Positions 8,237 through 16,332 of a DNA stretch of 64,000 nucleotides are shown here, in pieces. Where the stretch lies: positions 7,603 through 71,602 of the forward strand of contig NZ_JNZO01000050.1 in the NCBI RefSeq assembly GCF_000717595.1, given 5' to 3'. Every line of letters starts with the position of its first letter. The stretch's first letter is position 1. This DNA is from Streptomyces flavochromogenes (GTDB lineage: Bacteria; Actinomycetota; Actinomycetes; Streptomycetales; Streptomycetaceae). A program made the position numbers and the translations under genes. The notes under the pieces are model-generated. The model was not told where the DNA came from, searched no databases, and saw only the letters and a program-made list of their open reading frames with translations.

Positions 8237-9441
8237 CATCAGGCAACGTTCGCCCTGCCGTGACGTGTCGCTGTGCGGGGCGGCATCCGTCCATCAGAAT
8301 GATCATGTGGCTGAACGCGTGCAGGTCCGTGAGCTCGATGAGGATGACGGAAGACGGCTGCTGCGGATTGTCCGCCGGGGCACTGGGTTGGTGGTGACCT
8401 GGGCGGCGGGCCCAGATGGTGCTGCTGTCCGCACAGGGCATGCCCGTGGCGAAGATCGCCGAGGTGACGTTCACCAGCGCGGATCGGGTCCGCGATGTGA
8501 TCCACAACTTCAACGCCGACGGCTTCGACTCGCTTTACCCCAAGTACCGGGGCGGACGGCCGAGGACGTTCACCCTTCCGGAGCGTCGGGAGATCAAGAA
8601 GATCGCCAAGTCCAAGCCGGCTGAGCACGGCCTGCCGTTTTCGACCTGGAGCCTGGCCAAGCTGGCCGACTTCCTGGTCGCCGAGGGGGTGGTCGATGAC
8701 ATCAGCCACGAGGGCCTTCGGGTCCTGCTCCGCGAGGCGGGCGTCTCGCTCAACGCGTGAAGACCTGGAAGACCTCCCGCGACCCCGACTACGCGGCCAA
8801 GAAGGCTCGCGTCGAACACCTCTGCGCGATCGCCGACGGCGAGGTCGTACCCGAGGAAGACGAGCCCGAAGTCGTCTTCTGCCTCGACGAGTTCGGCCCC
8901 CTCAACCTTCAACCGCACGCCGGTCGGCAGTGGGCCGAGCGTGGAGGCAGGGGCAAAGACCCTGACCGAGAGCCCAGGCCCCGGCGGCGGCCACCTACAC
9001 CCGATCGCACGGGGTCCGGCACCTGTTCGCCGCCTACGACCTTGCCAAGGACCAGCTCTACGGCCACGTCACGAAGACCAAGAATCGGTCCAAGTTCCTG
9101 GAGCTCTGCCGCTATCTGCGCTCGCCGCATCCGGCGGATGTGCGCATCGCGATCATCTGCGACAACTACTCACCCCACCTGACCACGAAGCGGTGCCAGC
9201 GGGTGGGAAGGTGGGCCGCGGCGAACAACGTCGAGATCGCCTACATGCCGACCAACAGCTCCTGGCTCAAACGGATCGAAGCCCAGTTCACCGCCCTGCG
9301 CTACTTCGCGCTCGACGGTACCGACCACGTCAGTCACACGGAACAGGGCAGCATGATCCGTCGCTACATCATCGGGCGGAACAAGCATGCAGCCGATCAA
9401 CGGCTACGAAATGTCGTGGCCAGGGCCAACGTCGCCTGATG
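8237..9441 (+). mobile_element. IS630-family insertion sequence with terminal inverted repeats
   Basis: The left end CATCAGGCAACGTTCGCCCTGC (8237-8258) and right end (9420-9441) are inverted repeats matching at 19 of 22 positions. The transposase frame ends inside the right repeat. The element is about 1.2 kb, which is normal for IS630. The transposase inside is frameshifted in three places, so this copy cannot make a full enzyme without correction. Confidence 0.65.
8307..9439 (+). pseudogene. IS630-family transposase with three frameshifts
   Basis: Frames in order: MAERVQVRELDEDDGRRLLR from a GTG at 8307, then MVLLSAQGMPVAKIAEV (helix-turn-helix), then KTWKTSRDPDYAAKKARVEH and VFCLDEFGPLNLQPH (first catalytic Asp), then HLFAAYDLAKDQLYGHV, then VRIAIICDNYSPHLT (second Asp) and YMPTNSSWLKRIEAQFTALR (final Glu). 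The full DDE set is present, but single-base changes break the frame near 8401 (an extra G), 8750 and 8985 (apparent losses). Repair of all three would give a normal-length IS630 transposase. Confidence 0.85.
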
Positions 9442-9514
9442 AGCATGGCCTCCGTGGGACACACCCCGTCGAGATCGACTCACTCCCAACCTTTGCAAGG
9501 GCGCGGGCCGCGGT

Positions 9515-10321
9515 TCAGGCCGCCGCGCGGAAGACAAACGCCGTCATCGAGGCGGTGACCGGCCCCGGGCCCAGCCGGGCCGTCATCTCCTCGATGACGG
9601 CGGCGCGGACGGTCGGTCCGTCGCCGCGTTCCTCGACGGCCGCGCGCACCGGTGTTCCGGTGAGGTATCCGGTGGCGAGGTCGGCGGTCGACGCGGCCCA
9701 GCCCTGAAGTGTCAGCTCCTGCTCCTCCTCGACGGCGAACCCGGCGGCTGCCAGATCAGCGGCCACGACAGCGGGGTCGGCGTAGCCGTGCGGAACCGTC
9801 CGGAAGAACTGCGGTGGGTCGACCGGAAAGGCCCGCTCCAGCCCGGCCTGCAGCGCGACTTCGAAGGCGTGCGCCCCAAGCGAGCCCCAGGTGTTGAACA
9901 GGAACCGGCCGCCCGGAGCGAGGACCCGGCGGACCTCGGTGAAGGCCCCGATGCGGTCAGGAAAGAACATCACACCAAACTGGCAGGCCACCAGGTCAAA
10001 GCCCCCGTCCGGGAACGGCAGCCGCTGCGCGTCGGCCTGCCGCCATACTGCGCCCGGTGATCGAGCCGACCCGAAAGCGACCATGGCCTCGTTCAGGTCG
10101 GTGGCCGTCACCTTGGCGGACGGTGCCGCCACGAGCAGGGCAGACGTTAAGACTCCAGTCCCTGCAGCCAGTTCGAGGATTCGCTGAGGGCGGAGTACCG
10201 CCGCCCTGGCAGCCAGGTCCCCGGCGAAAGGCTGGAAGACCACCGGCACGAGGTACTGCTCATAGGCCGCCGGCATGGACTCGGACCACCGTCGGTCGGC
10301 CTTGATTCCCGCCACCCTCAT
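9515..10321 (-). CDS. Class I SAM-dependent methyltransferase
   Basis: 268 residues. Motif I is ILELAAGTGVLT near residues 47-58, motif II has the acidic ATDLNEAM, motif III is QADAQRLPFPDGGFDLVACQF, and the post motifs are VRRVLAPGGRFLFNTW. This is the Methyltransf_11/25 type that methylates small molecules, quinone precursors or antibiotics. The substrate cannot be told from sequence. The start at 10321 (MRVAGIKADRRW) sits against an intergenic region with no partner gene, so it is probably monocistronic. Confidence 0.88.
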   Translation of the reverse strand: MRVAGIKADRRWSESMPAAYEQYLVPVVFQPFAGDLAARAAVLRPQRILELAAGTGVLTSALLVAAPSAKVTATDLNEAMVAFGSARSPGAVWRQADAQRLPFPDGGFDLVACQFGVMFFPDRIGAFTEVRRVLAPGGRFLFNTWGSLGAHAFEVALQAGLERAFPVDPPQFFRTVPHGYADPAVVAADLAAAGFAVEEEQELTLQGWAASTADLATGYLTGTPVRAAVEERGDGPTVRAAVIEEMTARLGPGPVTASMTAFVFRAAA

Positions 10322-10478
10322 AACAGTAGCGTCGCGTTAGGAAACCTCTTCCCCGCCGCGCCGCCGTGCCCTGGAGCTTGCCCCGCCTGACGACCAAACA
10401 GGGCAAAGATTCTCTGACCCGGCACTAGCTCAACAACTACGCAGATGCTGATCTTGAGCGCTGGCAGGCGACGAAGCC

Positions 10479-10750
10479 TCAGGCCGCGGAAGGGTGGTGC
10501 GCAATCAGAGCCTGAGCGAGGTAACCCGCGACTTCATCGGCCCCGGTTTGCAGGGCGGCCAGAGTGACGGACTCGTCGGGTTCGGTGCGTAGGACGAACG
10601 TTCTGCCGATGCCGGCGAGACTGCCCTTTGACGCGAGCGGCGTGGGTCGAACGTGTCGATGCTGGTCATGACGGGGTCCGACACGCCGGCAGCCACCACG
10701 ATGCGGTCCTGCTCGATGATGTTCAACGCGCCGGTGTGCTGCGTGCCGGA
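10479..10750 (-). pseudogene. Frameshifted fragment of an unrecognised gene
   Basis: One minus-strand frame gives MNIIEQDRIVVAAGVSDPVMTSIDTFDP. The next frame continues GSLAGIGRTFVLRTEPDESVTLAALQTGADEVAGYLAQALIA to a stop at 10479. Both halves look protein-like and join across a single shift near 10635. I do not recognise the family. No ribosome binding site precedes the first half, so the 5' end may also be missing. Confidence 0.4.
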
Positions 10751-10871
10751 TGGTGATCGTTGACGAGGAGGTGCAGGGTGGTGGGCCGGGAACGTGGCTG
10801 GGCCCCGGCCCTGGGGGAGAGGGGTCGGGGTCCATCCGAGCCGGGGGCCGTGGCCGGCGGCGGGTGTGTGG

Positions 10872-11048
10872 TCAGTGGTGGCGGAGGGTGTCCTTGACGT
10901 CTTCCTTGGCCTGGCGGGCGTTGCCCTTGGCCTGGTCGGCGTGTCCTTCGGCGGTCATCCGCTCGTTGCCGAGTGCCCGGCCCGTCATCTCCTTGGCCTT
11001 GCCCTTGGCCTGCTCGGCCTGTGCCTTGGTCTTCTCGGTGCCCGACAT
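10872..11048 (-). CDS. CsbD-family stress response protein
   Basis: 58 residues beginning MSGTEKTKAQAEQAKGKAKE, with the CsbD pattern of Ala/Lys/Gly/Glu-rich helices (EMTGRALGNERMTAEGHADQAKGNARQAKEDVKD). The ATG at 11048 is preceded by GAGGAGGTCCCC. CsbD proteins are small, very hydrophilic and induced by general stress (sigma-B-type control in Gram-positives); the mechanism is unknown. The start lies only 31 bp from the start of a divergent hydrophobic-peptide gene, so their 5' signals must overlap. Confidence 0.9.
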   Translation of the reverse strand: MSGTEKTKAQAEQAKGKAKEMTGRALGNERMTAEGHADQAKGNARQAKEDVKDTLRHH

Positions 11049-11079
11049 GGGGACCTCCTCGTGTAGTACCGGGTTGGTC

Positions 11080-11226
11080 GTGACCACCCTGCTCGTTCTG
11101 CTTCTGTTCGGTGCCGGTTTCGCGGTGAAGATTCTCTGGTGGGTCGCGATTGCCGTCCTGGTGATCTGGCTGATCGGTTTCGTCGCCCGGCCCAAGAACA
11201 GCAGCGGCCGCTGGTATCGCTGGTAG
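11080..11226 (+). CDS. Small hydrophobic membrane peptide
   Basis: 48 residues from the GTG at 11080: two short hydrophobic stretches (LLVLLLFGAGFAVKILWWVAIAVLVIWLIGF in two pieces) followed by the basic tail ARPKNSSGRWYRW. Streptomyces genomes carry many such 'hydrophobic protein' genes ending RGRWYRW, often beside CsbD and PRC-barrel stress genes, as here. The start was chosen so that translation begins just before the first helix. No good ribosome binding site is seen, so the transcript may be leaderless. Confidence 0.65.
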   Translation: MTTLLVLLLFGAGFAVKILWWVAIAVLVIWLIGFVARPKNSSGRWYRW

Positions 11227-11255
11227 CACGACGGCTCCTGGCGTAGTTCAGGGCT

Positions 11256-11313
11256 GGCATGGCGGTGGCCGTCCACCCCCGAACGAAGGGGGGTGGACGG
11301 CCACCGCCATGCC
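11256..11313 (+). terminator. Perfect 25-bp hairpin
   Basis: The arms 11256-11280 and 11289-11313 are perfectly complementary over 25 bp around an 8-nt loop (GAACGAAG). It begins 30 nt after the hydrophobic-peptide stop codon and should be a very strong terminator. The stem is much longer than most Streptomyces terminators. Confidence 0.8.
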
Positions 11314-11587
11314 GGGAAATAGTTCTGCTCCTGCTCCCATTGAAATCGGATCCCGCGGGTAGCCGTATGCGTTGCGGGGCGGCAGCCGTGACGCAGCAGG
11401 GAACCTGCTCACCTTCCCGAAACGGCTGCCGTTCCGGCCCGAACCGAATTCGATGTGTGGCGGCGCGGACACGGGGCAGGCGGAGTTCAGGACGGAACGC
11501 GAGTTCCGCTGCATACGTGATGCACCTGATGAAGGCCGGTCGAGAATTCCATTCCCGATCGGCTCCCGTTCACGGAAGGACTTTCGA

Positions 11588-11944
11588 ATGACTGAGAATG
11601 TGTGGGGTTACCGCGAGACGTCCGGCCGTACGGCCGGTGCCGACCTGACGGGTTACAAGGTCGAGGCGGTCGACGGTTCGATCGGCAAGGTCGACAAGCA
11701 CTCCGACGAGGTCGGCTCCTCGTACATCGTGGTCGACACCGGCCCGTGGATCTTCGGCAAGGAGGTTCTCCTGCCGGCGGGCACGATCGACCGGGTCGAC
11801 GCGCAGGAGGAGAAGGTCTACGTCGGCTGGACCAAGGACCAGATCAAGGCCGCCCCGGAGTTCGAGAAGGACAAGCACCTCGGCAACGAGGACTACCACC
11901 GCCAGGTCGGCGGCTACTACGCCGACCCCTCGAACCGCCTATGA
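11588..11944 (+). CDS. PRC-barrel domain protein
   Basis: 118 residues: MTENVWGYRETSGRTAGADL leads into a PRC-barrel (GYKVEAVDGSIGKVDKHS, SYIVVDTGPWIFGKEVLLPAG, IDRVDAQEEKVYVGWTKDQI). The C-terminal tail contains acidic and aromatic residues (YHRQVGGYYADPSNRL). The ATG at 11588 has GGAAGGA 7 nt upstream. PRC-barrel proteins of this size are cytosolic or membrane-associated and accompany stress or envelope genes. The terminator at 11993 ends the unit. Confidence 0.9.
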   Translation: MTENVWGYRETSGRTAGADLTGYKVEAVDGSIGKVDKHSDEVGSSYIVVDTGPWIFGKEVLLPAGTIDRVDAQEEKVYVGWTKDQIKAAPEFEKDKHLGNEDYHRQVGGYYADPSNRL

Positions 11945-11992
11945 GGCAGCTGTAGACGCACCATGAGGCGCGTCGCGGGCGAGTCGCCGGTG

Positions 11993-12027
11993 AATGCCCC
12001 GGACCTGATCCTCAGGTCCGGGGCATT
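11993..12027 (+). terminator. 16-bp hairpin after the PRC-barrel gene
   Basis: AATGCCCCGGACCTGA (11993-12008) pairs perfectly with TCAGGTCCGGGGCATT (12012-12027) around a 3-nt loop. It lies 49 nt after the PRC-barrel stop codon. Confidence 0.8.
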
Positions 12028-12037
12028 GCGCTGGGGT

Positions 12038-12336
12038 TCACGGGTGTCGGCGCGTGCGCGGGATGTCGTCGGCGACCCGAAGGTCGGCGAAGTCGGCGTG
12101 CGCCGCCTGGACGGCTTCGGGGTCCGCCTTCCTTCTTCTCGTGTTCGGCGCACGCCCGGTAGACGCTGAGGGCCAGGCCCTTGCGCTCGCCGGTGGGGAT
12201 GATCAGGTCGGGCTGGATCTCCTCGCCCGATTCGCCGTTCGCGCGGCGCCGCAGCACGGTGTGCAGCATGTCGTCGGTGATGACGGGCGGCCGGCCCCCG
12301 TGCTTGCCCTTGCGGGCCGCCGCGTAGAGTCCTTCG
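12038..12336 (-). pseudogene. Serine recombinase, C-terminal remnant
   Basis: The minus strand reads YAAARKGKHGGRPPVITDDM, then LHTVLRRRANGESGEEIQPD and LIIPTGERKG, ending with a helix rich in Ala/Glu after a one-base shift near 12132. This is the C-terminal helix-turn-helix part of actinobacterial resolvase-type recombinases (AAxARGxxGGRPPVxTDDxL). The catalytic domain is gone. Confidence 0.65.
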
Positions 12337-12469
12337 ACTGGTTCGCCTCGGTGGCCGTCCTGGATGAAGGCGGCTACGAGATCGTCCGCCGCGACACCAC
12401 CCGCAACGAGCACGACATCACCACGGCGAGCAGCATCAACGACATCGCCCGCGACCTCACCACCTGGAT

Positions 12470-12656
12470 GGCTGCCCGCAGTATCAGCACTCGCCAACGA
12501 GTCCTTCGGCGGCTGGACCAAGACCTTCCCCGACCCCGCCTCTGCGCGGCCATCGTCGACCGACTCACCTTCAACGGCACCATTATCGAGACCGGCACCG
12601 ACTCCTACCGCCTCGCCAGCACCCGAGCCCGAACCGAACAACCTGCAGCGGGCTGA
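12470..12656 (+). pseudogene. IstB-like (IS21) ATPase, C-terminal remnant
   Basis: ESFGGWTKTFPDP in one frame continues as RLCAAIVDRLTFNGTIIETG and TDSYRLASTRAR in another. These are the last blocks of IS21 IstB helper ATPases. A single shift separates them near 12535. The ATPase core is absent. Confidence 0.65.
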
Positions 12657-12706
12657 CCCCTGAAACCGCTGGACTGCTGGTCAGGGCACCTGTCAGGCTC
12701 CGCTTC

Positions 12707-13210
12707 GTGGAGATACTCGATGTCCTGACCAGCATGGCAAAGACAGGTCGGCTGGGCTCGGTGTTCAGCGGAGCCGACTGGAACGATGTGACCGCAACAC
12801 TCGGCGAGCCGTGGGACATCGGAACAATGAGCCGGCACAGAAAGTGGCCGCGGCTCTTCGCCTACGGAGACCTTGAACTGAGTGTCTGCCGCTGCCGCAG
12901 GGTCTCCCTCATCTGCGTCCAGACCTGGCGTGACGTCGTCGAACTCCCTCCGTCGGTTGTCGGGGGGACGGGCACCTTCCCGGCAGGGCTCAAGCATGCG
13001 GACGTCGTTTCCGCGTTGGTCAGTGCCGGCTGTTCCTGGGAGCCCTATCCTCCGCTGACCTTCGGCGACCAGTGCTCGATCACGGCGATCGCGTCAGGAG
13101 CGAACTTCACCTTCGAGATCCCCGAGGGCCAGGAACCCGTGCTGAACGTCATGGGCCTGCCCGGCGACGGACACGACTGCTCCGCACGGACTCCAGGCCA
13201 AGATCACTGA
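12707..13210 (+). CDS. Conserved Streptomyces-type protein of unknown function
   Basis: 167 residues starting MEILDVLTSMAKTGRLGSVF (GTG at 12707). The text is protein-like throughout, with alternating hydrophobic segments and several cysteines (LSVCRCRRVSLICVQTW). No signal peptide, no transmembrane helix, no motif I can name. Small cytosolic proteins of this size beside recombination scraps are often orphan immunity proteins of polymorphic toxins, but nothing here proves that. Confidence 0.6.
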   Translation: MEILDVLTSMAKTGRLGSVFSGADWNDVTATLGEPWDIGTMSRHRKWPRLFAYGDLELSVCRCRRVSLICVQTWRDVVELPPSVVGGTGTFPAGLKHADVVSALVSAGCSWEPYPPLTFGDQCSITAIASGANFTFEIPEGQEPVLNVMGLPGDGHDCSARTPGQDH

Positions 13211-13304
13211 CGCGAAGCGCCGTCGAAACTCGGTTCTGGCACAGATCTTGGGGAGTCGTCGCGGAGAGTGACGGTTTCGTTCGATTGCAGGGGGCGCCAG
13301 CCCG

Positions 13305-13620
13305 TCAGCGTTCCCGCATCCTGGTCCACCACCAGCCGAACATCACCAACTCGATGTTGTTGGGTTCCGGCAGGGTTCGGCGCTCGAGCTCCGCATCGAG
13401 GCGTGTGATCAGTCGGCCCAGGTCCCGTTGTGCTCCGGGAGGAAGGTTCCGCATCGCCCACTCGAGGTCATCACGGGCGCCCGGCTCCGCTCCGAATGTG
13501 AGGGGCGGTCCTCCGGTCGCTGTCGGCAGGGGGCAGACTGCCGGGATGAGCGAGGCGCCCTGACGGGCACCCAGACCCCAGCCACACGGGGGGCCATGGC
13601 CCCGTCCACTCCGGACGCGG
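13305..13620 (-). pseudogene. Truncated unknown gene
   Basis: The minus-strand end reads ARDDLEWAMRNLPPGAQRDL, then GRLITRLDAELERRTLPEP and ELVMFGWWWTRMRER. This looks like real helical protein, but upstream the frame becomes Arg/Pro/Gly-rich without a start, and a better upstream match (MAPRVAGVWVPV) lies in another frame. A shift near 13560 is likely. Family not recognised. Confidence 0.4.
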
Positions 13621-13839
13621 CTGTGGCCGCTCCGGCGGCCAGCCCGGACACTCCGGGCACCCGGAAGGCTGGGCAGATCGGCCCTGGTGGACCGGCGAGC
13701 GCGGGGTGATGGCGATTCTTGAAAACGGCTGTGGCGGATAATTCGTGACGCACGCGATGGCGAGGGGGCCGACGGTTGGCCCATGCTTGATCGCTAGCGC
13801 CGGGGCCCGGGGGCCCGGCATACCTTGAGGGGGCCCGCG

Positions 13840-14370
13840 GTGGTGGTCGGTGAACTGGTACGAACAGAACTGCGACGCGTCGACTGGGCATCCTTGAAGT
13901 GCGGCTGCGGTGACTCTGCGGAGCATGTGCCGCTCCTGATCGAGGCGATCATCACCGCTGAGACACCCCAAGACATGATCGGATACACCCTCGATGGCCA
14001 TGTCGAGGAAAGCACGATCATCTTCGAGTGCACTCCGCCAGCGGTCGGCGTGATCATGGCCGCGCTGGCGGGCGACCTCTCCACACTGGCCCGGGACGTG
14101 CTGCTGCAGACGTTGTGGTTCGTGGCAGCGGGTTCGGGCGATGACGGGCCGACTGCGGAAAGTGAGGGTCTGGGCGAGGGGTGCAGGCACCACGTGCAGG
14201 AGGGGTTAGGGAGGCTTGTCCAGATCGGGCTCACGGGTACGGCGAAGGACGCCGAAACGGTGGCGGACATCTGTGAGTCCGTCGGGCTTGGCGGTGACAA
14301 AGCCGCCTTCTACCAGACCGAGCTGCGCAACCGGGTGCATGCGAAGACCAAGCGCGGGCGACGCGTCTGA
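13840..14370 (+). CDS. Unknown cytosolic protein
   Basis: 176 residues from the GTG at 13840, which has AGGGGG 7 nt upstream (the frame also opens at a TTG at 13825). It begins MVVGELVRTELRRVDWASLK and contains CGCGDSAEHVPLLIEAIITA, then Ala/Leu-rich helices (GVIMAALAGDLSTLARDVLLQTLWF). The pattern suggests an alpha-helical repeat protein. No recognised domain. It is followed directly by an ISL3 fragment on the other strand. Confidence 0.6.
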   Translation: MVVGELVRTELRRVDWASLKCGCGDSAEHVPLLIEAIITAETPQDMIGYTLDGHVEESTIIFECTPPAVGVIMAALAGDLSTLARDVLLQTLWFVAAGSGDDGPTAESEGLGEGCRHHVQEGLGRLVQIGLTGTAKDAETVADICESVGLGGDKAAFYQTELRNRVHAKTKRGRRV

Positions 14371-14384
14371 TGCTCTGAAGATCA

Positions 14385-14770
14385 AGGTGGTTGGGCAAGG
14401 ACGAGGGTGCGTAGGAGGGCGAAGGAAGCGCGGCCGTATGACCGGCGTTTGATCAGTTTGATGCGTGTGACCTGCCCCTCGACGACGCCGGAGCTCCAGT
14501 GGAGCGTGGTCGTTAACGACGGCGTCCCAGTCGTTCTGGAGGAATGCTGCGAAGCCCTCGACCGGCTGTGGACCTTTGGCCGAGGGCGCGGGCCATCCAG
14601 TCGGTGAGATCGTGACCTCGACGTTCGCGGGCGATGGCACTGAACTCATGAGCGAGGTCACGGGCGGTGGCCAGGTCGGGACAGGCATCCAGGATCCGGT
14701 CGAGCTGTTCGAGCTGATTGCCGGTCAGACTGTCGGGGCGGCGCATGATCCAGGTCGTGATGCGGCGGGG
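14385..14770 (-). pseudogene. ISL3-family transposase fragment, frameshifted
   Basis: The minus strand gives RITTWIMRRPDSLTGNQLEQ, ILDACPDLATARDLAHEFS and GHDLTDWMARAL, then after a shift FAAFLQNDWDAVVN. Shorter out-of-frame pieces correspond to the VEGxVxRIKLIKRRSYGRA block. It is the C-terminal half of an ISL3 transposase different from the one at 7.1 kb. It joins the tpg remnant at about 14775. Confidence 0.7.
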
Positions 14771-14781
14771 GCTGGGTATCG

Positions 14782-15108
14782 GAGAGGTGGCAGCCGCAGG
14801 TCCGCGCGAAGGCGAGGCAGAAGGCGGCGACCACGACCGGGCTGGTCGTCTCCACCCGCGCCCGCTTCGGCTTCGAAGCCGCCGGGGGCACGACCGACGA
14901 TGCCCGGATCCGTAACATCACCCAGGCCCTGCCGCCCGAGTACGCCGACCAGCTGTTCAGCGCACGGGAGCAGGGCGCCGGCGAGGACCAGCTCCGGCAG
15001 ATCGCCGCCGAGGGCCTGGCCCAGAGGTACTTCCGCGCCAACAACACCCGCGCCCACGGCCTGGACGTGGAGTTCACCGACGTGGAGCGGCTCGACATCG
15101 AGCTGTAG
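14782..15108 (+). pseudogene. tpg: tpg-like telomere terminal protein, C-terminal part
   Basis: An uninterrupted frame to the TAG at 15106 reads ERWQPQVRAKARQKAATTTG, then STRARFGFEAAGGTTDDARI, then LPPEYADQLFSAREQGAGED, IAAEGLAQRYFRANNTRAHG and LDVEFTDVERLDIEL. This is the C-terminal two thirds of Tpg, the protein covalently attached to Streptomyces linear chromosome and plasmid ends. The N-terminal helix-turn-helix part (SQRTVxRYV) is replaced by an ISL3 fragment. No start codon with a ribosome binding site is in frame. Identification is by family memory, not by search. Confidence 0.7.
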
Positions 15109-15265
15109 GCCGGCTCCCGCACGAGCGCCGCGCCCCCGGCTGTGACTGGGCGCTTCAGTTGGCGAGTGAGCGTGCGAGATGGCGACTTGAGTGGGAGTGA
15201 TCCACGGCTCGGGGTTAACCTCGATCATTCTCGATCGGGCGAGCCAGGGTACGAACTCGCCGTTG

Positions 15266-15641
15266 TTAGCCGAACATCTCCTCGTACGTAGCCGCGTCGA
15301 TCATCCCGTAGGCGGGCGCTCCCCTGTCCGGCTCGATGGAGAACAGCCACCCTTCGCCATACGGATCGCTGTTCACCAATTCAGGCTGGTCGTCCAGGGC
15401 GCTATTCACCGCGGTCACTACACCGCTCCTGGGGGTCTGCACGCGCATTTCGCCAGAGGGCGACTCCACGACGCAGACAGCCTCCCCGGCCATCATGTGC
15501 CTGCCGACCTCGGGAAACTGAACAAAGACAACGTCCCCAAGCCGCTCCTGGCCGTACTCGGTGAATGCCGATTCTGAACTCCGGGCCACGTTCGCTCATC
15601 CACGTGTGGTCCTTCGTGTACTTGAGGTCAGACGGAATCAT
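15266..15641 (-). pseudogene. gcvH-like (glycine cleavage H) gene with frameshift
   Basis: From the ATG at 15641 the minus strand reads MIPSDLKYTKDHTWMSERGP and then shifts. The next frame continues TEYGQERLGDVVFVQFPEVG and GEAVCVVESPSGEMRVQTPR to GMIDAATYEEMFG. One extra T near 15565 explains the break. The fold is that of the GcvH lipoyl domain, but the usual ESxK motif carrying the lipoyl lysine is ESPS here, so the lipoate attachment site is missing even if the frame is restored. No gcvT or gcvP is nearby. Confidence 0.7.
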
Positions 15642-15913
15642 GACGATGCCTCCCGTAGCAGAAAGTGACGATTCGGGATTGGATTGTCACAGGCTGGAGG
15701 GAGACTCCCTGTTGATCGACGGCGCGTGTTCAGCAAGGACTTCCCCCGGAACCTCGTGCGCATCCGCGGAGACGCCGGCTGCGCAGGCAGCCGTGCTGCC
15801 TCTGGAGTGGACGACGCGGCCCAAGGGGGCGGGAGGCCCGAGCAGCTCGCGCACGACCTGGCAGCCGGGAGGCGGGCTGTACCGCGACTCAGCTCGACTC
15901 GCCGTATCAAATA

Positions 15914-16004
15914 CTCAGTCACACCGGCATTGGAGCTGCCGGGGGCGCGGCGCTTCGCATCCTACGGAAGGTCCGCCGCGGTCAGCTCTTACGCGTGGCA
16001 CGGC
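15914..16004 (+). repeat. Direct repeat, left copy (partner at 17473-17561)
   Basis: Starting from CTCAGT, this stretch resembles 17473-17561. Blocks such as TTCGCATCCTACG are identical and others differ at scattered bases, with a few small gaps. The pair brackets the aerolysin-like gene at 16333-17358. Confidence 0.5.
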
Positions 16005-16090
16005 GGCAACAAGCGAGGGAGGGTCGCCCGTCGGCGCTCTCCATACCCACAGTCAGTCTGGTCGGCTGTCCGTCACTCTGCCTCACCGTG

Positions 16091-16174
16091 CCGGGCTCCA
16101 GGGCCCGCCCTGGTTCACCCACGCGGTGGAACGCGCGTTCCGGCGCGTGGGTGAACCAGGGCGGGCCAGCCCGG
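16091..16174. repeat. Large near-perfect inverted repeat
   Basis: 24-nt arms at 16102-16125 and 16144-16167 are perfectly complementary. Outside them CCGGGCT (16091-16097) pairs with AGCCCGG (16168-16174), and the loop itself contains the palindrome GGAACGCGCGTTCC (16128-16141). The whole can fold into a stem of nearly 40 bp with one 4-nt bulge and two mismatches. It lies 158 bp before the aerolysin-like gene, so it could be a terminator for leftward or rightward transcripts, a protein-binding site or a mobile-element end. Confidence 0.75.
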
Positions 16175-16332
16175 CCGATGTCGCGGCCCTGCGGGAGGGT
16201 GGATCCGCGCCACACAACCAGCCCGTGGAAGTGTGAGTCGTGCGGACGATGCCGCGAGCGCGATCGACGCGGTCCAAGTCGGCCCGCACGGGCATCCCGC
16301 GGGCTGGACAACCATGCGGAAGGACTCCACAC

